Below, piece by piece: positions 42,987 through 52,978 of a stretch of 64,000 nt of DNA. The first letter of the stretch is position 1, and every line of letters begins with the position of its first letter. This DNA is from SB11 sp965249955 (GTDB lineage: Bacteria; Bacteroidota; Bacteroidia; UBA8524), in assembly GCA_965249955.1 (NCBI GenBank), contig OZ252261.1:620001-684000 (forward strand). Reading direction: 5' to 3'. The position numbers and the translations under genes were made by a program. The notes under the pieces were generated by a model, which was not told the origin of the DNA, did not search any database, and saw nothing but the letters and a program-made list of their open reading frames with translations.

Positions 42987-44855
42987 TTAGTATTTCTTTT
43001 TAGGGTATCCACCTGTGCGGGGTCTGCGGCCTGAGCCTGAACCACCGGCACCACCATCACTACTTTTTGAGTAGCGGCTTGATGAATCACCTCCACCGTC
43101 GCTTCTTTTGGTGTAGCTTTTTCCTCCGCCACCACCGTATCCGCCACGACTTCCGCCGCCGCCATATCCGCCACGGTCTCCACCTCTTCTGTCTCCACCA
43201 CCACGGTTATCGTTACGTCGACCACCGCCGCCACTGCCGCCGCCACTTTCACCACTCTCAAGCTCAACTCTCACTTGGCGGTTGCCAAATATTGCATCAG
43301 CCATATTAGCTTGCACTTCATCAGCACCACTTTCGTCAATCTCAAAGAAAGAGAAGGTGTGTTTTACGTTTATGCGACCTATTTTGTAGTTACCTAAACC
43401 TTGTTTGTTTAAGAATTTAAGCAAACCTGTTTTATCAACACCGTCTTTTTCACCAATGCTAATAAAGAAGCGGGCAAAACCGGCTTCATCACGGTAGCTT
43501 CCACGTTCACCGCGCTCACCACCTGAACTTACATTCAAATCGGGTGCATTGCGGTAGTAGTTTAAAAAGCGATTAAACTCAAGCGAAGCAAAACGTTTTA
43601 TAAGTTCTTCTTTCGATAAATCTTCAAGCTGTGCGTATATGCTAGGTAAAAAAGGCTTAATTTCAGCATCATTCACCTCTACATCATGCACCTCTTGCAT
43701 TATTTTAAACAGTTGCTTTTCGCAAATTTCAGCACCGTTTGGTATATCTTTTTTGGTAAACTTAGAGTTGGTCGACTTTTCAAGTTGACGAATTTTACCA
43801 AGTTCTTTACTGTTTACTATAGATATAGCTATACCTTTTTTACCGGCACGGGCTGTACGTCCGCTACGGTGGGTATATACTTCTAGTTCATCAGGTAATG
43901 AATAGTTTATTACGTGTGTAATATCAGTAACATCAATACCACGCGCAGCAACATCGGTAGCAACCAATATTTGCAGGGTACGTGCACGGTAGCGTGCCAT
44001 TACCTTTTCGCGCTGTGCTTGCGATAAATCACCGTGTAAAGCATCAGCATTGTAGCCGTCTTTCATCAACTTATCCGATATATCTTGCGCGTCCATTTTA
44101 GTACGCGTAAAGATGATACCATATATTTCCGGTGAAAAATCAACAATGCGTTTAAGGGCGGCGTATTTGTTACGCGCCATTGTTACATAATATTCATGCT
44201 CTATATTAGCATTAGCTGTATTGCGTGAACCCACTGTTACCTCCTCAGGGTTGTGCATATAGCTTGCAGCTATACGTCTAACCTCGTTGGGCATGGTAGC
44301 ACTAAACAACCAAGTTGTTTTTTCGCTAGGGGTAGAATCTAATATAGTATCAATATCTTCTTTAAAGCCCATATTCAACATTTCGTCGGCCTCGTCCAAT
44401 ACTAAGTATTCAACGGTTTCTAAACGAATGGCTTTACGGCGCATTAAATCAACCAAACGACCTGGGGTAGCTATAATTACATGGGTACCGCGTTTAATAT
44501 CGCGTATTTGTGCTTCCATGCTTGAGCCACCGTAAACGGCAGTAATTTTTGCATTGCCCAGTTGTTTTGAAAAATTTAAAAAATCTTTCTGAATTTGTAG
44601 GCAAAGTTCGCGAGTTGGGCATAGGACTAGCCCTTGAATGTGATTTTGTGAAAAATCAATTTTGTTAAGCATGGGCAACCCGAAGGCTGCTGTTTTTCCT
44701 GTTCCTGTTTGGGCAAGACCTACCAAATCGGTAGGATTTGCTAACATGATTGGAATAACCTTACTTTGAATTTCCGTAGGATTTTCAAAGCCCATTTCTG
44801 TAATGGCTTGGACGATTTCTGGGCGCAAACCAAGTTGCGCAAAAGGTGTACTCAT
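42987..44855 (-). CDS. DEAD-box RNA helicase (DeaD/CsdA-DbpA type) with RGG tail
   Basis: A 622-residue ATP-dependent RNA helicase. Motifs are complete: Q motif FENPTEIQSKVIP, motif I AQTGTGKTAAFG, motif II DEAD in LVLDEADEML, motif III FSATMP, and motif VI HRSGRTARAG. A DbpA-type RNA-binding domain follows (RFFISIGEKDGVDKTGLLKFL, about 455-530). The C-terminal 90 residues are rich in Gly, Arg and Ser (GGDRRGGDRGGYGGGG), an RGG-type tail for non-specific RNA binding. It probably aids ribosome assembly and cold adaptation. A TACCTTTG -7 box lies about 55 bases upstream (44909-44916, minus strand). Confidence 0.95.
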   Translation of the reverse strand: MSTPFAQLGLRPEIVQAITEMGFENPTEIQSKVIPIMLANPTDLVGLAQTGTGKTAAFGLPMLNKIDFSQNHIQGLVLCPTRELCLQIQKDFLNFSKQLGNAKITAVYGGSSMEAQIRDIKRGTHVIIATPGRLVDLMRRKAIRLETVEYLVLDEADEMLNMGFKEDIDTILDSTPSEKTTWLFSATMPNEVRRIAASYMHNPEEVTVGSRNTANANIEHEYYVTMARNKYAALKRIVDFSPEIYGIIFTRTKMDAQDISDKLMKDGYNADALHGDLSQAQREKVMARYRARTLQILVATDVAARGIDVTDITHVINYSLPDELEVYTHRSGRTARAGKKGIAISIVNSKELGKIRQLEKSTNSKFTKKDIPNGAEICEKQLFKIMQEVHDVEVNDAEIKPFLPSIYAQLEDLSKEELIKRFASLEFNRFLNYYRNAPDLNVSSGGERGERGSYRDEAGFARFFISIGEKDGVDKTGLLKFLNKQGLGNYKIGRINVKHTFSFFEIDESGADEVQANMADAIFGNRQVRVELESGESGGGSGGGGRRNDNRGGGDRRGGDRGGYGGGGSRGGYGGGGGKSYTKRSDGGGDSSSRYSKSSDGGAGGSGSGRRPRTGGYPKKKY

Positions 44856-45000
44856 TAATATTTTATAAAATAGAAAAATGCGCTATGTTTACGCGCTTAT
44901 ATAAACCGCAAAGGTAACATAAAACATTGACTGTTTTTAGATATCCTTTTAAAATAGATTTTTGCAGTAATAAAAAAGGGCTAGATAGCTAAAATTACTT

Positions 45001-45549
45001 TTACTTATTAGTTGTGGTGTCTTTCTTAAATCCTATTGATATTGAGTTTACACAATAGCGCAAACCACTATCAGTAGGACCATCATCAAACAAGTGGCCT
45101 AGGTGCCCTCCACAACGTGCACAAACAATTTCTGTTCTCACCATTCCGTGCGAAGTATCTTTATGGGTAATAATAGCACCTTCAATTTGGTCGTCAAAAC
45201 TTGGCCAACCACAGTGGCTATCAAATTTTTGATTGCTTTTAAACAACTCGTTACCACAAGCCGCACAGGTATACAAACCTTCTTCTTTGTGGTTTAGTAA
45301 AGCACCTGTATAGGGGCGTTCAGTACCTTTTTCGCGCAAAACAGTAAATTGCTCAGGCGAAAGTATTTGTTTCCACTCTTCTTCTGTTTTCACCACCGTA
45401 TCTGTGGGGGCAATAGTGGTATTTTTCACCACTTTCGATTCCATATTCTTCATACCAGTATTATTTTCAGTATCGCTATTCACTTTATTATTGCACGCTG
45501 TGCCAATAACAGCTATTAGTATAACTGCTAAGGTTTTTATTTGTTTCAT
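45001..45549 (-). CDS. msrB: lipoprotein peptide-methionine (R)-S-oxide reductase
   Basis: A 182-residue MsrB with an N-terminal lipobox (VIGTAC). The catalytic core has paired zinc ligands CAAC and CARC, the HCGWPSF block, GHLGHLFDDGP and the catalytic Cys in RYCVNSISIGF. It reduces methionine-R-sulfoxide in proteins and, being exported, protects envelope proteins from oxidation. An in-frame extension of 12 residues upstream overlaps the end of the patatin gene; the ATG giving MKQIKTLAVI with a clean lipoprotein signal was chosen. It begins 19 bases after the patatin stop, probably in the same operon. Confidence 0.93.
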   Translation of the reverse strand: MKQIKTLAVILIAVIGTACNNKVNSDTENNTGMKNMESKVVKNTTIAPTDTVVKTEEEWKQILSPEQFTVLREKGTERPYTGALLNHKEEGLYTCAACGNELFKSNQKFDSHCGWPSFDDQIEGAIITHKDTSHGMVRTEIVCARCGGHLGHLFDDGPTDSGLRYCVNSISIGFKKDTTTNK

Positions 45550-45568
45550 TGCAATTATTTTTATGGTT

Positions 45569-47890
45569 CTAAAACTTATATCCAAAGGTAAAGTACCCCC
45601 GATAATCAGCTACTCCTGTTGCTTTGTAAACAGTTAGGCTTATAGGCCCGCCAAACCAATTATAGGCAAATGTTATACCATAACCGAAACCGTGGTTAAT
45701 ACCGTTTTCAAAATTTTGGTATTTAAAGTTGGGGCGAATAAAGTTTGCTACATATTTATTAAACCGTTGGCCTGTTGCCTGAAAAGATACTGATGGAGAA
45801 ATAAAAAACTTATTTATTGCCTCTACTTGCAATTGGCTACTTATAACTAAGGCTTGCCCTACTTCTAATTCAGTTTCGCGATAACCTATAAAAGGCACTG
45901 TATTTATACGTTGCCTTTGTTCAGGGCCTCCTATAAAAAACAAACCCGATACAGCCCCGTCGGTATAAAACTCTCTATCTTGTATAAAATCATCAATAAT
46001 AACACCTGCAAAAAAATTATTTACCCATGCTACCCTATTATTTATTGTTTTAATTGCTGTATGCGAGAGCGATATTTTTAATGCGGGTGTAACCCTACTG
46101 TATACCTCAAGCCTATTATCGGCAAAAGCACTATCAGCAATATAAAAGTTTATATTATACTTATGCGTTGGTATAAATTTTATATTTAAAAAAGTACGGC
46201 TTCCGCTTGTGGGAAATAAAAAACTATTTAATGTGTTTGAAGAATAATTGAAATTAAGGGCAAACTCGTTCGACTCTATATTTCTAAAAGCGAAAGTATC
46301 AGGGTTGGCTCTATCCTCAGGATATATTTTAGCACGGGTAAAATTTAGCTCGTTATTAATAGAAAAACCCATATAACTATTTTTTGTAAGGGTTTTGTTT
46401 ATACCCATATAAAAATTATTATAACTATTTATAAGTTCATCCTTTAAACGCCCAAAATTATAAAGCCTATACGGTATCAACTCGTAATGATAGCCTGCTT
46501 GCGCCCACAAGTTTTGTTTTTTATTAATAAACTTTTGGTAGTTAATGCGCACTTTAGGATATTCGGCCACATCTAAAGTTGCCAACACACGGCTTCCTCG
46601 CCCCAACACATTGCGCAAAGTAAGGTTTACCAATATGCCCGATGCTTGCTCGTTATCGTAATGCAAACCAAATTTAAATGCGGCTTTTCGGCTTTCTTTT
46701 ACATGAACCGTTATTTGGTTTCCGTACACGGTGGGCTCAATAGTATAATATACTTTATCAAAAAAACGAGTACCGTAAACACGGTTTATAGCATCGTTTA
46801 TTTGGTCGATATCGTACGTTACACCCTCTGTAAGATTCAACTTTCCCCATACCAAAGGCAAACTCTCTTCGGATGCACCTTCAATATATATTTGGCTCAC
46901 ACATATATCGTTCGAATAGTACCGTTGCAAGGGTGGGCGTGGCGATATATCGGCCATATTTAGCGAATCGGCCAATTGCTTTAACTGCGGATATAACTCT
47001 AGTGCTACACGGTAGCCAATATCTATTATCGAGTCAATATTTTTAAACGATGCCGCCGAATATTCTTGCAACTCTAAATCGTAATCGGCTAAAATATTGC
47101 ACAAACCCATTTGCATTTTACTATCGGCTATGCGATTGAAACTAGCCGATTGGTATATAAGTTTTATCGCTGAGTTTAGCTCTTCTTCGGTATATAACCT
47201 TCCACCTGTATAACCCCCAATAACTATATCGGCGCCCATTTTTTTTACATCGGTAACGGGAAAATTGTGTACCAAACCGCCATCAACCAATAAATGGCCA
47301 TCAATCTTCACAGGTGTAAACACTGATGGTATAGCCATACTGGCACGCATAGCGGTGGGCAAATAGCCTTTATCTAACAGTACAGATTCGCCTGTAATAA
47401 TATCAGCACCAATGCACCTAAAGGATATGGGTAGCGAATCGAAACTGGTAATTTGATGCACAGGAAAAGTGAGGTTGCTAAGCAGTTTGTTTAGCTCTTG
47501 CCCCTCAATAGCACCCAAGGGTATAGAGGGTTTTAGCCCCACCATTGGTAACTCGGCTACATAACGACCCGATTCGTCTTTTTCTTCAATATTAATTTCG
47601 CTAAGGGGTATATTGTTGCTAATAAGCAAATCCCAACGAGCATTGCGAGCTATTTTATCTAAGTCGTTACCGGTATAGCCAATGGCGTATAGGCCGCCTA
47701 TTACAGCACCCATACTTGTGCCTGTAATATAATCAATACGTATGCCTGCGCTATCAATCACCTTTAGCAAGCCAATATGCGCTGCACCCTTTGCCCCTCC
47801 CCCACTAAGGCTTAGCCCTATTTTGGGACGCTGAGCAAAAACTGCCGCAACGCAAAAAAACAGTAGTATGCAGGTAAAAACTTTTTTCAT
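45569..47890 (-). CDS. patatin-like phospholipase with POTRA and Omp85-type beta-barrel (PlpD-like)
   Basis: A 773-residue exported protein. After a signal peptide (about 1-19, ending VFAQ) comes a patatin domain: oxyanion loop LSGGGAKGAAHIG, nucleophile GTSMG (about 59-63) and catalytic DGG in LLVDGGLVHNFP (about 205). A POTRA-like segment lies near 330-400 (ICVSQIYIEGASEE, IEPTVYGNQITVHVKE), then a beta-barrel to the end at GYKF with a terminal Phe, typical of BAM substrates. This is the type V/d secretion layout, placing the lipase at the outer membrane. A TATTTTTG -7 box is just upstream on the minus strand (47902-47909). Confidence 0.92.
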   Translation of the reverse strand: MKKVFTCILLFFCVAAVFAQRPKIGLSLSGGGAKGAAHIGLLKVIDSAGIRIDYITGTSMGAVIGGLYAIGYTGNDLDKIARNARWDLLISNNIPLSEINIEEKDESGRYVAELPMVGLKPSIPLGAIEGQELNKLLSNLTFPVHQITSFDSLPISFRCIGADIITGESVLLDKGYLPTAMRASMAIPSVFTPVKIDGHLLVDGGLVHNFPVTDVKKMGADIVIGGYTGGRLYTEEELNSAIKLIYQSASFNRIADSKMQMGLCNILADYDLELQEYSAASFKNIDSIIDIGYRVALELYPQLKQLADSLNMADISPRPPLQRYYSNDICVSQIYIEGASEESLPLVWGKLNLTEGVTYDIDQINDAINRVYGTRFFDKVYYTIEPTVYGNQITVHVKESRKAAFKFGLHYDNEQASGILVNLTLRNVLGRGSRVLATLDVAEYPKVRINYQKFINKKQNLWAQAGYHYELIPYRLYNFGRLKDELINSYNNFYMGINKTLTKNSYMGFSINNELNFTRAKIYPEDRANPDTFAFRNIESNEFALNFNYSSNTLNSFLFPTSGSRTFLNIKFIPTHKYNINFYIADSAFADNRLEVYSRVTPALKISLSHTAIKTINNRVAWVNNFFAGVIIDDFIQDREFYTDGAVSGLFFIGGPEQRQRINTVPFIGYRETELEVGQALVISSQLQVEAINKFFISPSVSFQATGQRFNKYVANFIRPNFKYQNFENGINHGFGYGITFAYNWFGGPISLTVYKATGVADYRGYFTFGYKF

Positions 47891-47901
47891 TTAACGCACT
47901 A

Positions 47902-47929
47902 CAAAAATAGACCGAAAAGATGAGGCAAA
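47902..47929 (-). promoter_or_regulatory. candidate promoter of the patatin-msrB unit
   Basis: On the minus strand TTTG (47929-47926) and TATTTTTG (47909-47902) are separated by 16 bases, close to the Bacteroidota -33/-7 arrangement. The -7 box is 11 bases before the ATG, so the leader would be very short. Confidence 0.4.
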
Positions 47930-48013
47930 TGTTACCTTACTCTATTAACTGGCAATTTTTTAGGGTGAAACGTATTTACAGTGCTTTGAGATGGTATTGA
48001 AATAACTACCGTG

Positions 48014-48560
48014 CCTCGACTCCGCTCGGCATGACAGAGCGCGTTGTCACTCTGAGCAAAGTCGAAGAGTGGCGGCGTAGGCAAATAGAGAGAAAGGGTG
48101 GTTTGCAACGGTAGTTGCTATTTTAACCTCACCCTAAATATATTGTTTACCGACTACGCTGCACTGCGTCCCTCTCCAAGTGGAGAGGGAAATGTTGGGC
48201 ACTTGTACCTTTTTGTATTTTTGGGTGAGGGTATAAACCAACCGCACCGTACCTCCACTCCGCTGGGCATGACACAGCGCGCAGGCTGTCATGCAGATAG
48301 GAGTCGAAACATGGAAGCGTAGGCAAAGGAGAGAGAAAGGGTGGTTTGCAACGGTGGTTGCTATTTTACCCCACCCTGAATTTATTGTTTGCCAACTATG
48401 CAGCACTGCGCCCCTCTCCATTTGGAGAGGGAAATATTGGGCATTTGTACCTTTTAGTATTTTTTGGGTGAGGGTATAAACCAACCGCACCGTACTTCCA
48501 CTCCGCTCGGTATGACACAGCGCGCAGGCTGTCATCCTGAGCGGAGTCGAAGGGCGCGCG
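48014..48560 (+). repeat. tandem dispersed-repeat cluster (about 240-bp unit, two full copies and a partial third)
   Basis: A unit starting with a CC/CTCCACTCCGCTCGGCATGACA-like head occurs at 48014, 48252 and 48495, spaced 238 and 243 bases. Each unit also holds GGAGAG-type short palindromes (such as CCCTCTCC and GGAGAGGG around 48171-48190 and 48413-48432), a stretch AAAGGGTGGTTTGCAACG and a GGGTGAGGGTATAAACCAACCGC tail. The third copy is truncated. Weak similarity between copies in between shows these are old duplications. No transposase is present in the cluster. Open frames here simply translate the repeat. Confidence 0.75.
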
Positions 48561-48860
48561 GCGGGCTGTCATGCTGGACTTGTTTCAGCATCTCACTCCG
48601 TATTAACCTAACGACATCTCGAAAACATTCGGGACGAAAGATGAAAATTATGGTTGTTCGGGCTGTCATCTTGAGGCACTCGAAAGATGAGAAGAGTGGT
48701 AGATTATCTCGACCACCCCTAACCCCTCCTTAGCTTACCCACTAACCCAACGAAGGAGGGGAACAACCGCACATGGCCTTGCGCATTGGGTTTCCCTCCT
48801 TGTAAGGGCAGTGCGCAGCAAAGGAGGGAGAAAGGGTGGTTTGCGACGATAATTACTAAT
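48561..48860. repeat. further fragments of the same dispersed repeat family
   Basis: Pieces of the cluster to the left recur, including GGGCTGTCAT heads at about 48569 and 48660 and the AAGGAGGGAGAAAGGGTGG tail near 48822. Small inverted repeats such as CCCCTCCTT/AAGGAGGGG around 48717-48762 are interspersed. No gene is supported. Confidence 0.6.
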
Positions 48861-48911
48861 TTATTGTATGGCCTGCGTATCAATAAGTCTCTCTCTATTC
48901 GATAGACGAAA

Positions 48912-49946
48912 TTATATATCTACTAAATTTTCGAATTCATACCGACTACCAATAATATTATTAACTTTACCATATTGAGCCTTTATTAATCTTTCTTTTC
49001 CTTTCAAATATTCCACAAATTTTTGGTGATATTCTAGTGGTGGCTCAACATCTATAAGTTTAAGTAATTCTATTCCAGTTGTTGTATATAAAAAAACTGG
49101 AATCGGTATTGTTTTAGCCATAGGGGGTATACTTATAAGAACTGCATGATTACCAAATGTAAATGCTTGTTTAACTTCTTCATTTTTAGGGCCAATACTT
49201 AAAGTCGTAAAATCACTGGGTTGTAATATTCCAATTTCAACCATAGCTGCAAAATCTAAGTAATAAAGTCCATAATCTTTATAGACTTCATCATCTCCTT
49301 TAAATATTACTTTAAAAGTATTATGACCGATTGCCAACTTAGAAATATTTATGAATGTCTCTGCTTCCGTTTTCGATAAGTTTCGCAACAGTTCCAGTGT
49401 TCTTAAAGAATATGAATTAGGTTGTTTGACTTCACCAGCTAAAATTCTACCCCATAATGTCTGCATTTCTTCGTCAGAAACGTCCCCAACAATATTAAAA
49501 AATCTATTTGCCCAATCTTGATTTACAGGCTCATCAGATATTTCATTCTCATTTTTTAGTTCTTCGGCAGCAATTGCAGTTACGTTTTCAATATTTAATT
49601 GTTTTATAATCCCCTGATAACTTTCTTTTAGCTTTATTCTATCAGCAATAACTGCCTCTTGTAAAACATAGTTTTCTAAACCATTATTTTCCTTATTGGA
49701 AGTTATTTCAATTCCATTATTAGAATATTTTATACTACCAGTACCAAGTGTGTTTTGTCTTACGGCAGTTGCCATTATTCCTAATGCCTTCGCTTGTGCT
49801 TCTGCCAATTTTTCAATTTCCAAAGCACGAGTTTCAATATCTTTCCTCTCAAAATTAGCTTTGAAAGCTCTTCCTAAGCCTTTCTGAATAACATCGATAA
49901 GTTTGTCAATACCTTTCCCTGCACCTAATAGATCACTAACTTTCAT
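48912..49946 (-). CDS. DUF2806-domain protein
   Basis: A 344-residue protein. The N-terminal part (about 1-75) has a helix with KGLGRAFKANFERKDIETRALEIEKLAEAQAKA, likely coiled coil. The middle and C-terminal part carries the DUF2806 pattern QDWANRFFNIVGDVSDEEMQTLWGRILAGEVKQPNSYSLRTLELLRNLSK split over residues 145-195. Function is not known for this family, which is scattered among bacteria in accessory regions. No signal peptide. It stands alone between a repeat cluster and uvrA, and its AT-rich, weakly biased codon use resembles accessory genes. Confidence 0.8.
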   Translation of the reverse strand: MKVSDLLGAGKGIDKLIDVIQKGLGRAFKANFERKDIETRALEIEKLAEAQAKALGIMATAVRQNTLGTGSIKYSNNGIEITSNKENNGLENYVLQEAVIADRIKLKESYQGIIKQLNIENVTAIAAEELKNENEISDEPVNQDWANRFFNIVGDVSDEEMQTLWGRILAGEVKQPNSYSLRTLELLRNLSKTEAETFINISKLAIGHNTFKVIFKGDDEVYKDYGLYYLDFAAMVEIGILQPSDFTTLSIGPKNEEVKQAFTFGNHAVLISIPPMAKTIPIPVFLYTTTGIELLKLIDVEPPLEYHQKFVEYLKGKERLIKAQYGKVNNIIGSRYEFENLVDI

Positions 49947-50063
49947 AAGTACTAAATATTATTTATCAAATTTAATCATTAATATATTTATTCTCTTTTC
50001 TAATTTCAAATCCCATTCACCCAAACCCAAAACACTTTGCCTACCTTTGCGGTTTATTCCAAA

Positions 50064-52907
50064 ATGAGTATCGAGAATCCTGCAATTGAAGAGGGAGTGT
50101 TAGAGGTGATAGGCGCCCGCGAACACAACCTGAAAAATATAGATGTTACCCTGCCCCGCAACCAATTGGTGGTTATTACGGGCCTTAGCGGCAGTGGCAA
50201 GTCGTCGTTGGCGTTTGATACCATATATGCCGAAGGGCAACGCCGCTACATGGAGAGTTTTAGTGCCTATGCTCGCCAATTTATTGGCGATATGGAACGC
50301 CCCGATGTAGATAAAATAAACGGCCTTAGCCCCGTTATCAGTATCGAGCAAAAAACCGTTAGCCGTAACCCGCGCAGTACCGTGGGTACCATTACCGAGA
50401 TATACGATTTCCTACGTCTTTTATTCGCTCGTGTAGGCGAAGCATACAGCTACGAGACGGGCGAAAAAATGGTGCGCTTTAGCGAAGACCAAATAAAAGA
50501 CCGCATACTTGAGCAATTTAAGGGCAAAAAAATATTGCTGCTTGCCCCCGTAGTAAAAGGCCGCAAAGGGCACTACCGCGAGTTGTTTGAGCAATTGCGC
50601 AAACAAGGGTATGCCAAAGTGCGTGTGGATGGCGAGATAATGGAGATTGCACCCAAAATGCAACTCGACCGCTACAAAATACACGATATTGAGGTGGTGA
50701 TAGACCGCATGGAACCTGATGATAAATCGGCGTTTCGTATATCGCAAAGTTTGCAAGCGGGCATGAAGGCGGGCAAAGGTTTGGTGTTGGTGTTTGATGT
50801 GGAAACCGAAAGTTATTTCCACTTTAGTAAATACCTTATGGATCCCGCCTCGGGCATCTCTTACGACGAGCCGCAACCCAACAGCTTCTCGTTCAACAGT
50901 CCCTACGGCTATTGCCCCAACTGCGAAGGTTTGGGCTCAGTTACCGAGGTAGACGTTAGCTTTATAATTCCTGATGATAATTTAAGCATCAATCGCGGAG
51001 GTATAGCTCCACTGGGCGATGTGCGCGAAAACTGGACTTTCCAACAATTGCGCGCCATAGCCAAAAAATATAAATTCAGCCTTGCCGATCCTATTAAAAA
51101 AATCCCTCAAGAGGCATTAGAAATAATACTTCAAGGCAGTGGTGATGATACTTTTGAAGTTCCGTACGAGTATAGCAGTGGCGCAAAACAAACCTACCAA
51201 AGCAAATTTGAGGGGATAATCCCCATGCTGGGTCGCCACTACCAAGAAAAATCGTACGATGCCATATACCGCTGGGCTGAGGAATATATGACCGAAAGCA
51301 CCTGCCCCACTTGCAACGGCGCAAGGCTTCGCAAAGAATCGCTGCATTTTATTATCGACGGGAAAAATATTTCGGAACTAGGCCGAATGAATATCGGTGA
51401 ACTGAAAGAATGGTTTATGGGGGTAGAAACCCGACTAAACGACCGCCAAAATATAATAGCCACCGAAATATTAAAAGAAATACGCAGCCGCATAGATTTT
51501 CTGCTGGATGTAGGTTTGGATTACCTCACCCTCAATAGTCCTAGTAAAATACTAAGCGGTGGCGAGGCACAACGCATACGTTTGGCCACCCAAATAGGCT
51601 CGCAGCTTACAGGCGTGTTGTACATATTGGATGAGCCTAGTATTGGTCTGCACCAACGCGACAACGTGAAGCTGATAAACTCGCTAAAAAACCTACGCGA
51701 TATTGGCAACAGCGTTATTGTGGTTGAGCACGATAAGGATATGATTATCAACGCCGACTATGTAATTGATGTAGGCCCCGGCGCGGGTATACACGGCGGC
51801 AAAATTGTAGCCGAAGGCACTTACGAGGAGTTTAAAAAACAAAACAGTATTACCGCCCAATACATTAGTGGAGAGCGTAAAATAGAAGTCCCACAAAAGC
51901 GTAACAAAGGCAACGGCAATAAGCTAAGCCTAAAGGGTGCTACGGGAAATAACCTAAAAAATGTTGATGTTGATTTCCCACTCGGCACGTTTACTTGTGT
52001 TACAGGTGTATCAGGCGGAGGAAAATCGAGTTTAATAACTGAAACTTTATATCCCATATTAAAACACCACGTTTATAACTCGCACCAAAAACCTTTGCCC
52101 TACAAAAGCATAAAAGGTTTAGAGCATATAGATAAGGTGATAGAGATTGACCAAAGTCCTATCGGTCGCACTCCGCGCAGTAACCCTTCAACTTATGTAG
52201 GGGTTTTTCAGGATATTCGTAATTTATTTACCCAATTGCCCGAAGCTAAAATACGCGGTTATAAACCCGGCAGATTTAGTTTTAATGTTAAAGGCGGACG
52301 TTGCGAAACCTGCAAAGGTGGTGGTATGCGCCTTATTGAAATGAATTTTTTGCCCGATGTATACGTACAATGCGAAGAATGCCACGGCAAACGATACAAC
52401 CGCGAAACGTTAGAGGTGCGCTACAAGGGTAAATCGATAAGTGATGTGTTGGATATGAGTATTGAGCAAGCCTGCGAGTTTTTTGAGGGCGTGCCTTTCA
52501 TTCTCCGTAAAATACAAACCATGAAGGATGTGGGCTTGGGCTATGTTACTTTAGGGCAAAGCAGTACTACGCTTAGCGGTGGCGAGGCACAACGTGTGAA
52601 ACTAGCTACCGAGCTGAGTAAAAAAGACACAGGAAATACTTTTTATATTTTAGATGAACCTACCACAGGTCTGCATTTTGAAGATGTCCGCATATTGCTG
52701 GATGTGTTGTACAAACTGGTAGAACGTGGCAATACGGTATTGGTAATTGAACACAACCTTGATGTGATAAAAGTAGCCGACCACATTATTGACCTTGGCC
52801 CCGAAGGTGGACACCGTGGCGGTGAGGTAGTGGCAACAGGCACGCCTGAACAAATAGTGAAGGTGAAAGAAAGCTACACAGGTTTGTTTTTGAAGGAGGA
52901 GCTTTAG
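50064..52907 (+). CDS. uvrA: excinuclease ABC subunit A
   Basis: A 947-residue ATPase that finds bulky DNA damage with UvrB in nucleotide excision repair. Two ABC halves are present: P-loops GLSGSGKSSLAFD (about 35-47) and GVSGGGKSSLI (about 650-660), and signatures LSGGEAQRIRLA and LSGGEAQRVKLA. Zinc ligands appear as CPNCEG and CPTCNG in the first half and CETCKGGG/CEECHGKRY in the second. Length is typical. A TTG nine codons upstream exists, but the ATG giving MSIENPAIEEGVLEVIGAREHNL is better. TACCTTTG at 50042-50049 is a candidate -7 box. Confidence 0.97.
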   Translation: MSIENPAIEEGVLEVIGAREHNLKNIDVTLPRNQLVVITGLSGSGKSSLAFDTIYAEGQRRYMESFSAYARQFIGDMERPDVDKINGLSPVISIEQKTVSRNPRSTVGTITEIYDFLRLLFARVGEAYSYETGEKMVRFSEDQIKDRILEQFKGKKILLLAPVVKGRKGHYRELFEQLRKQGYAKVRVDGEIMEIAPKMQLDRYKIHDIEVVIDRMEPDDKSAFRISQSLQAGMKAGKGLVLVFDVETESYFHFSKYLMDPASGISYDEPQPNSFSFNSPYGYCPNCEGLGSVTEVDVSFIIPDDNLSINRGGIAPLGDVRENWTFQQLRAIAKKYKFSLADPIKKIPQEALEIILQGSGDDTFEVPYEYSSGAKQTYQSKFEGIIPMLGRHYQEKSYDAIYRWAEEYMTESTCPTCNGARLRKESLHFIIDGKNISELGRMNIGELKEWFMGVETRLNDRQNIIATEILKEIRSRIDFLLDVGLDYLTLNSPSKILSGGEAQRIRLATQIGSQLTGVLYILDEPSIGLHQRDNVKLINSLKNLRDIGNSVIVVEHDKDMIINADYVIDVGPGAGIHGGKIVAEGTYEEFKKQNSITAQYISGERKIEVPQKRNKGNGNKLSLKGATGNNLKNVDVDFPLGTFTCVTGVSGGGKSSLITETLYPILKHHVYNSHQKPLPYKSIKGLEHIDKVIEIDQSPIGRTPRSNPSTYVGVFQDIRNLFTQLPEAKIRGYKPGRFSFNVKGGRCETCKGGGMRLIEMNFLPDVYVQCEECHGKRYNRETLEVRYKGKSISDVLDMSIEQACEFFEGVPFILRKIQTMKDVGLGYVTLGQSSTTLSGGEAQRVKLATELSKKDTGNTFYILDEPTTGLHFEDVRILLDVLYKLVERGNTVLVIEHNLDVIKVADHIIDLGPEGGHRGGEVVATGTPEQIVKVKESYTGLFLKEEL

Positions 52908-52956
52908 CATTTAAACATTTGTCAAATTTCTAAAATTTGACAAATGTTTAAATGCT
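52906..52956. repeat. REP-like perfect palindrome upstream of the RAYT gene
   Basis: Arms of 24 nt, perfectly complementary, with a CTA loop. The inner 33 bases (52915-52947) are identical to those of a second palindrome after the gene, while the outer nine-nt arms (AGCATTTAA / TTAAATGCT) are unique. It begins at the last two bases of the uvrA stop codon and could also serve as a terminator for uvrA. Confidence 0.9.
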
Positions 52957-52978
52957 ATAATATTAATATCTTGCTTGC

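Noticed and set aside
43067..43309. Open frames opposite and alongside the helicase RGG tail, rich in His, Val or Arg
   Set aside because: They arise from the biased codons of the Gly/Arg-rich tail and have no protein-like composition or start context.
48134..48535. Open reading frames of 60-130 codons in the repeat cluster, giving CHPERS/CHTERS-like peptides
   Set aside because: The frames follow the repeat copies and the peptides recur in each unit, so they are translations of a non-coding repeat rather than genes.
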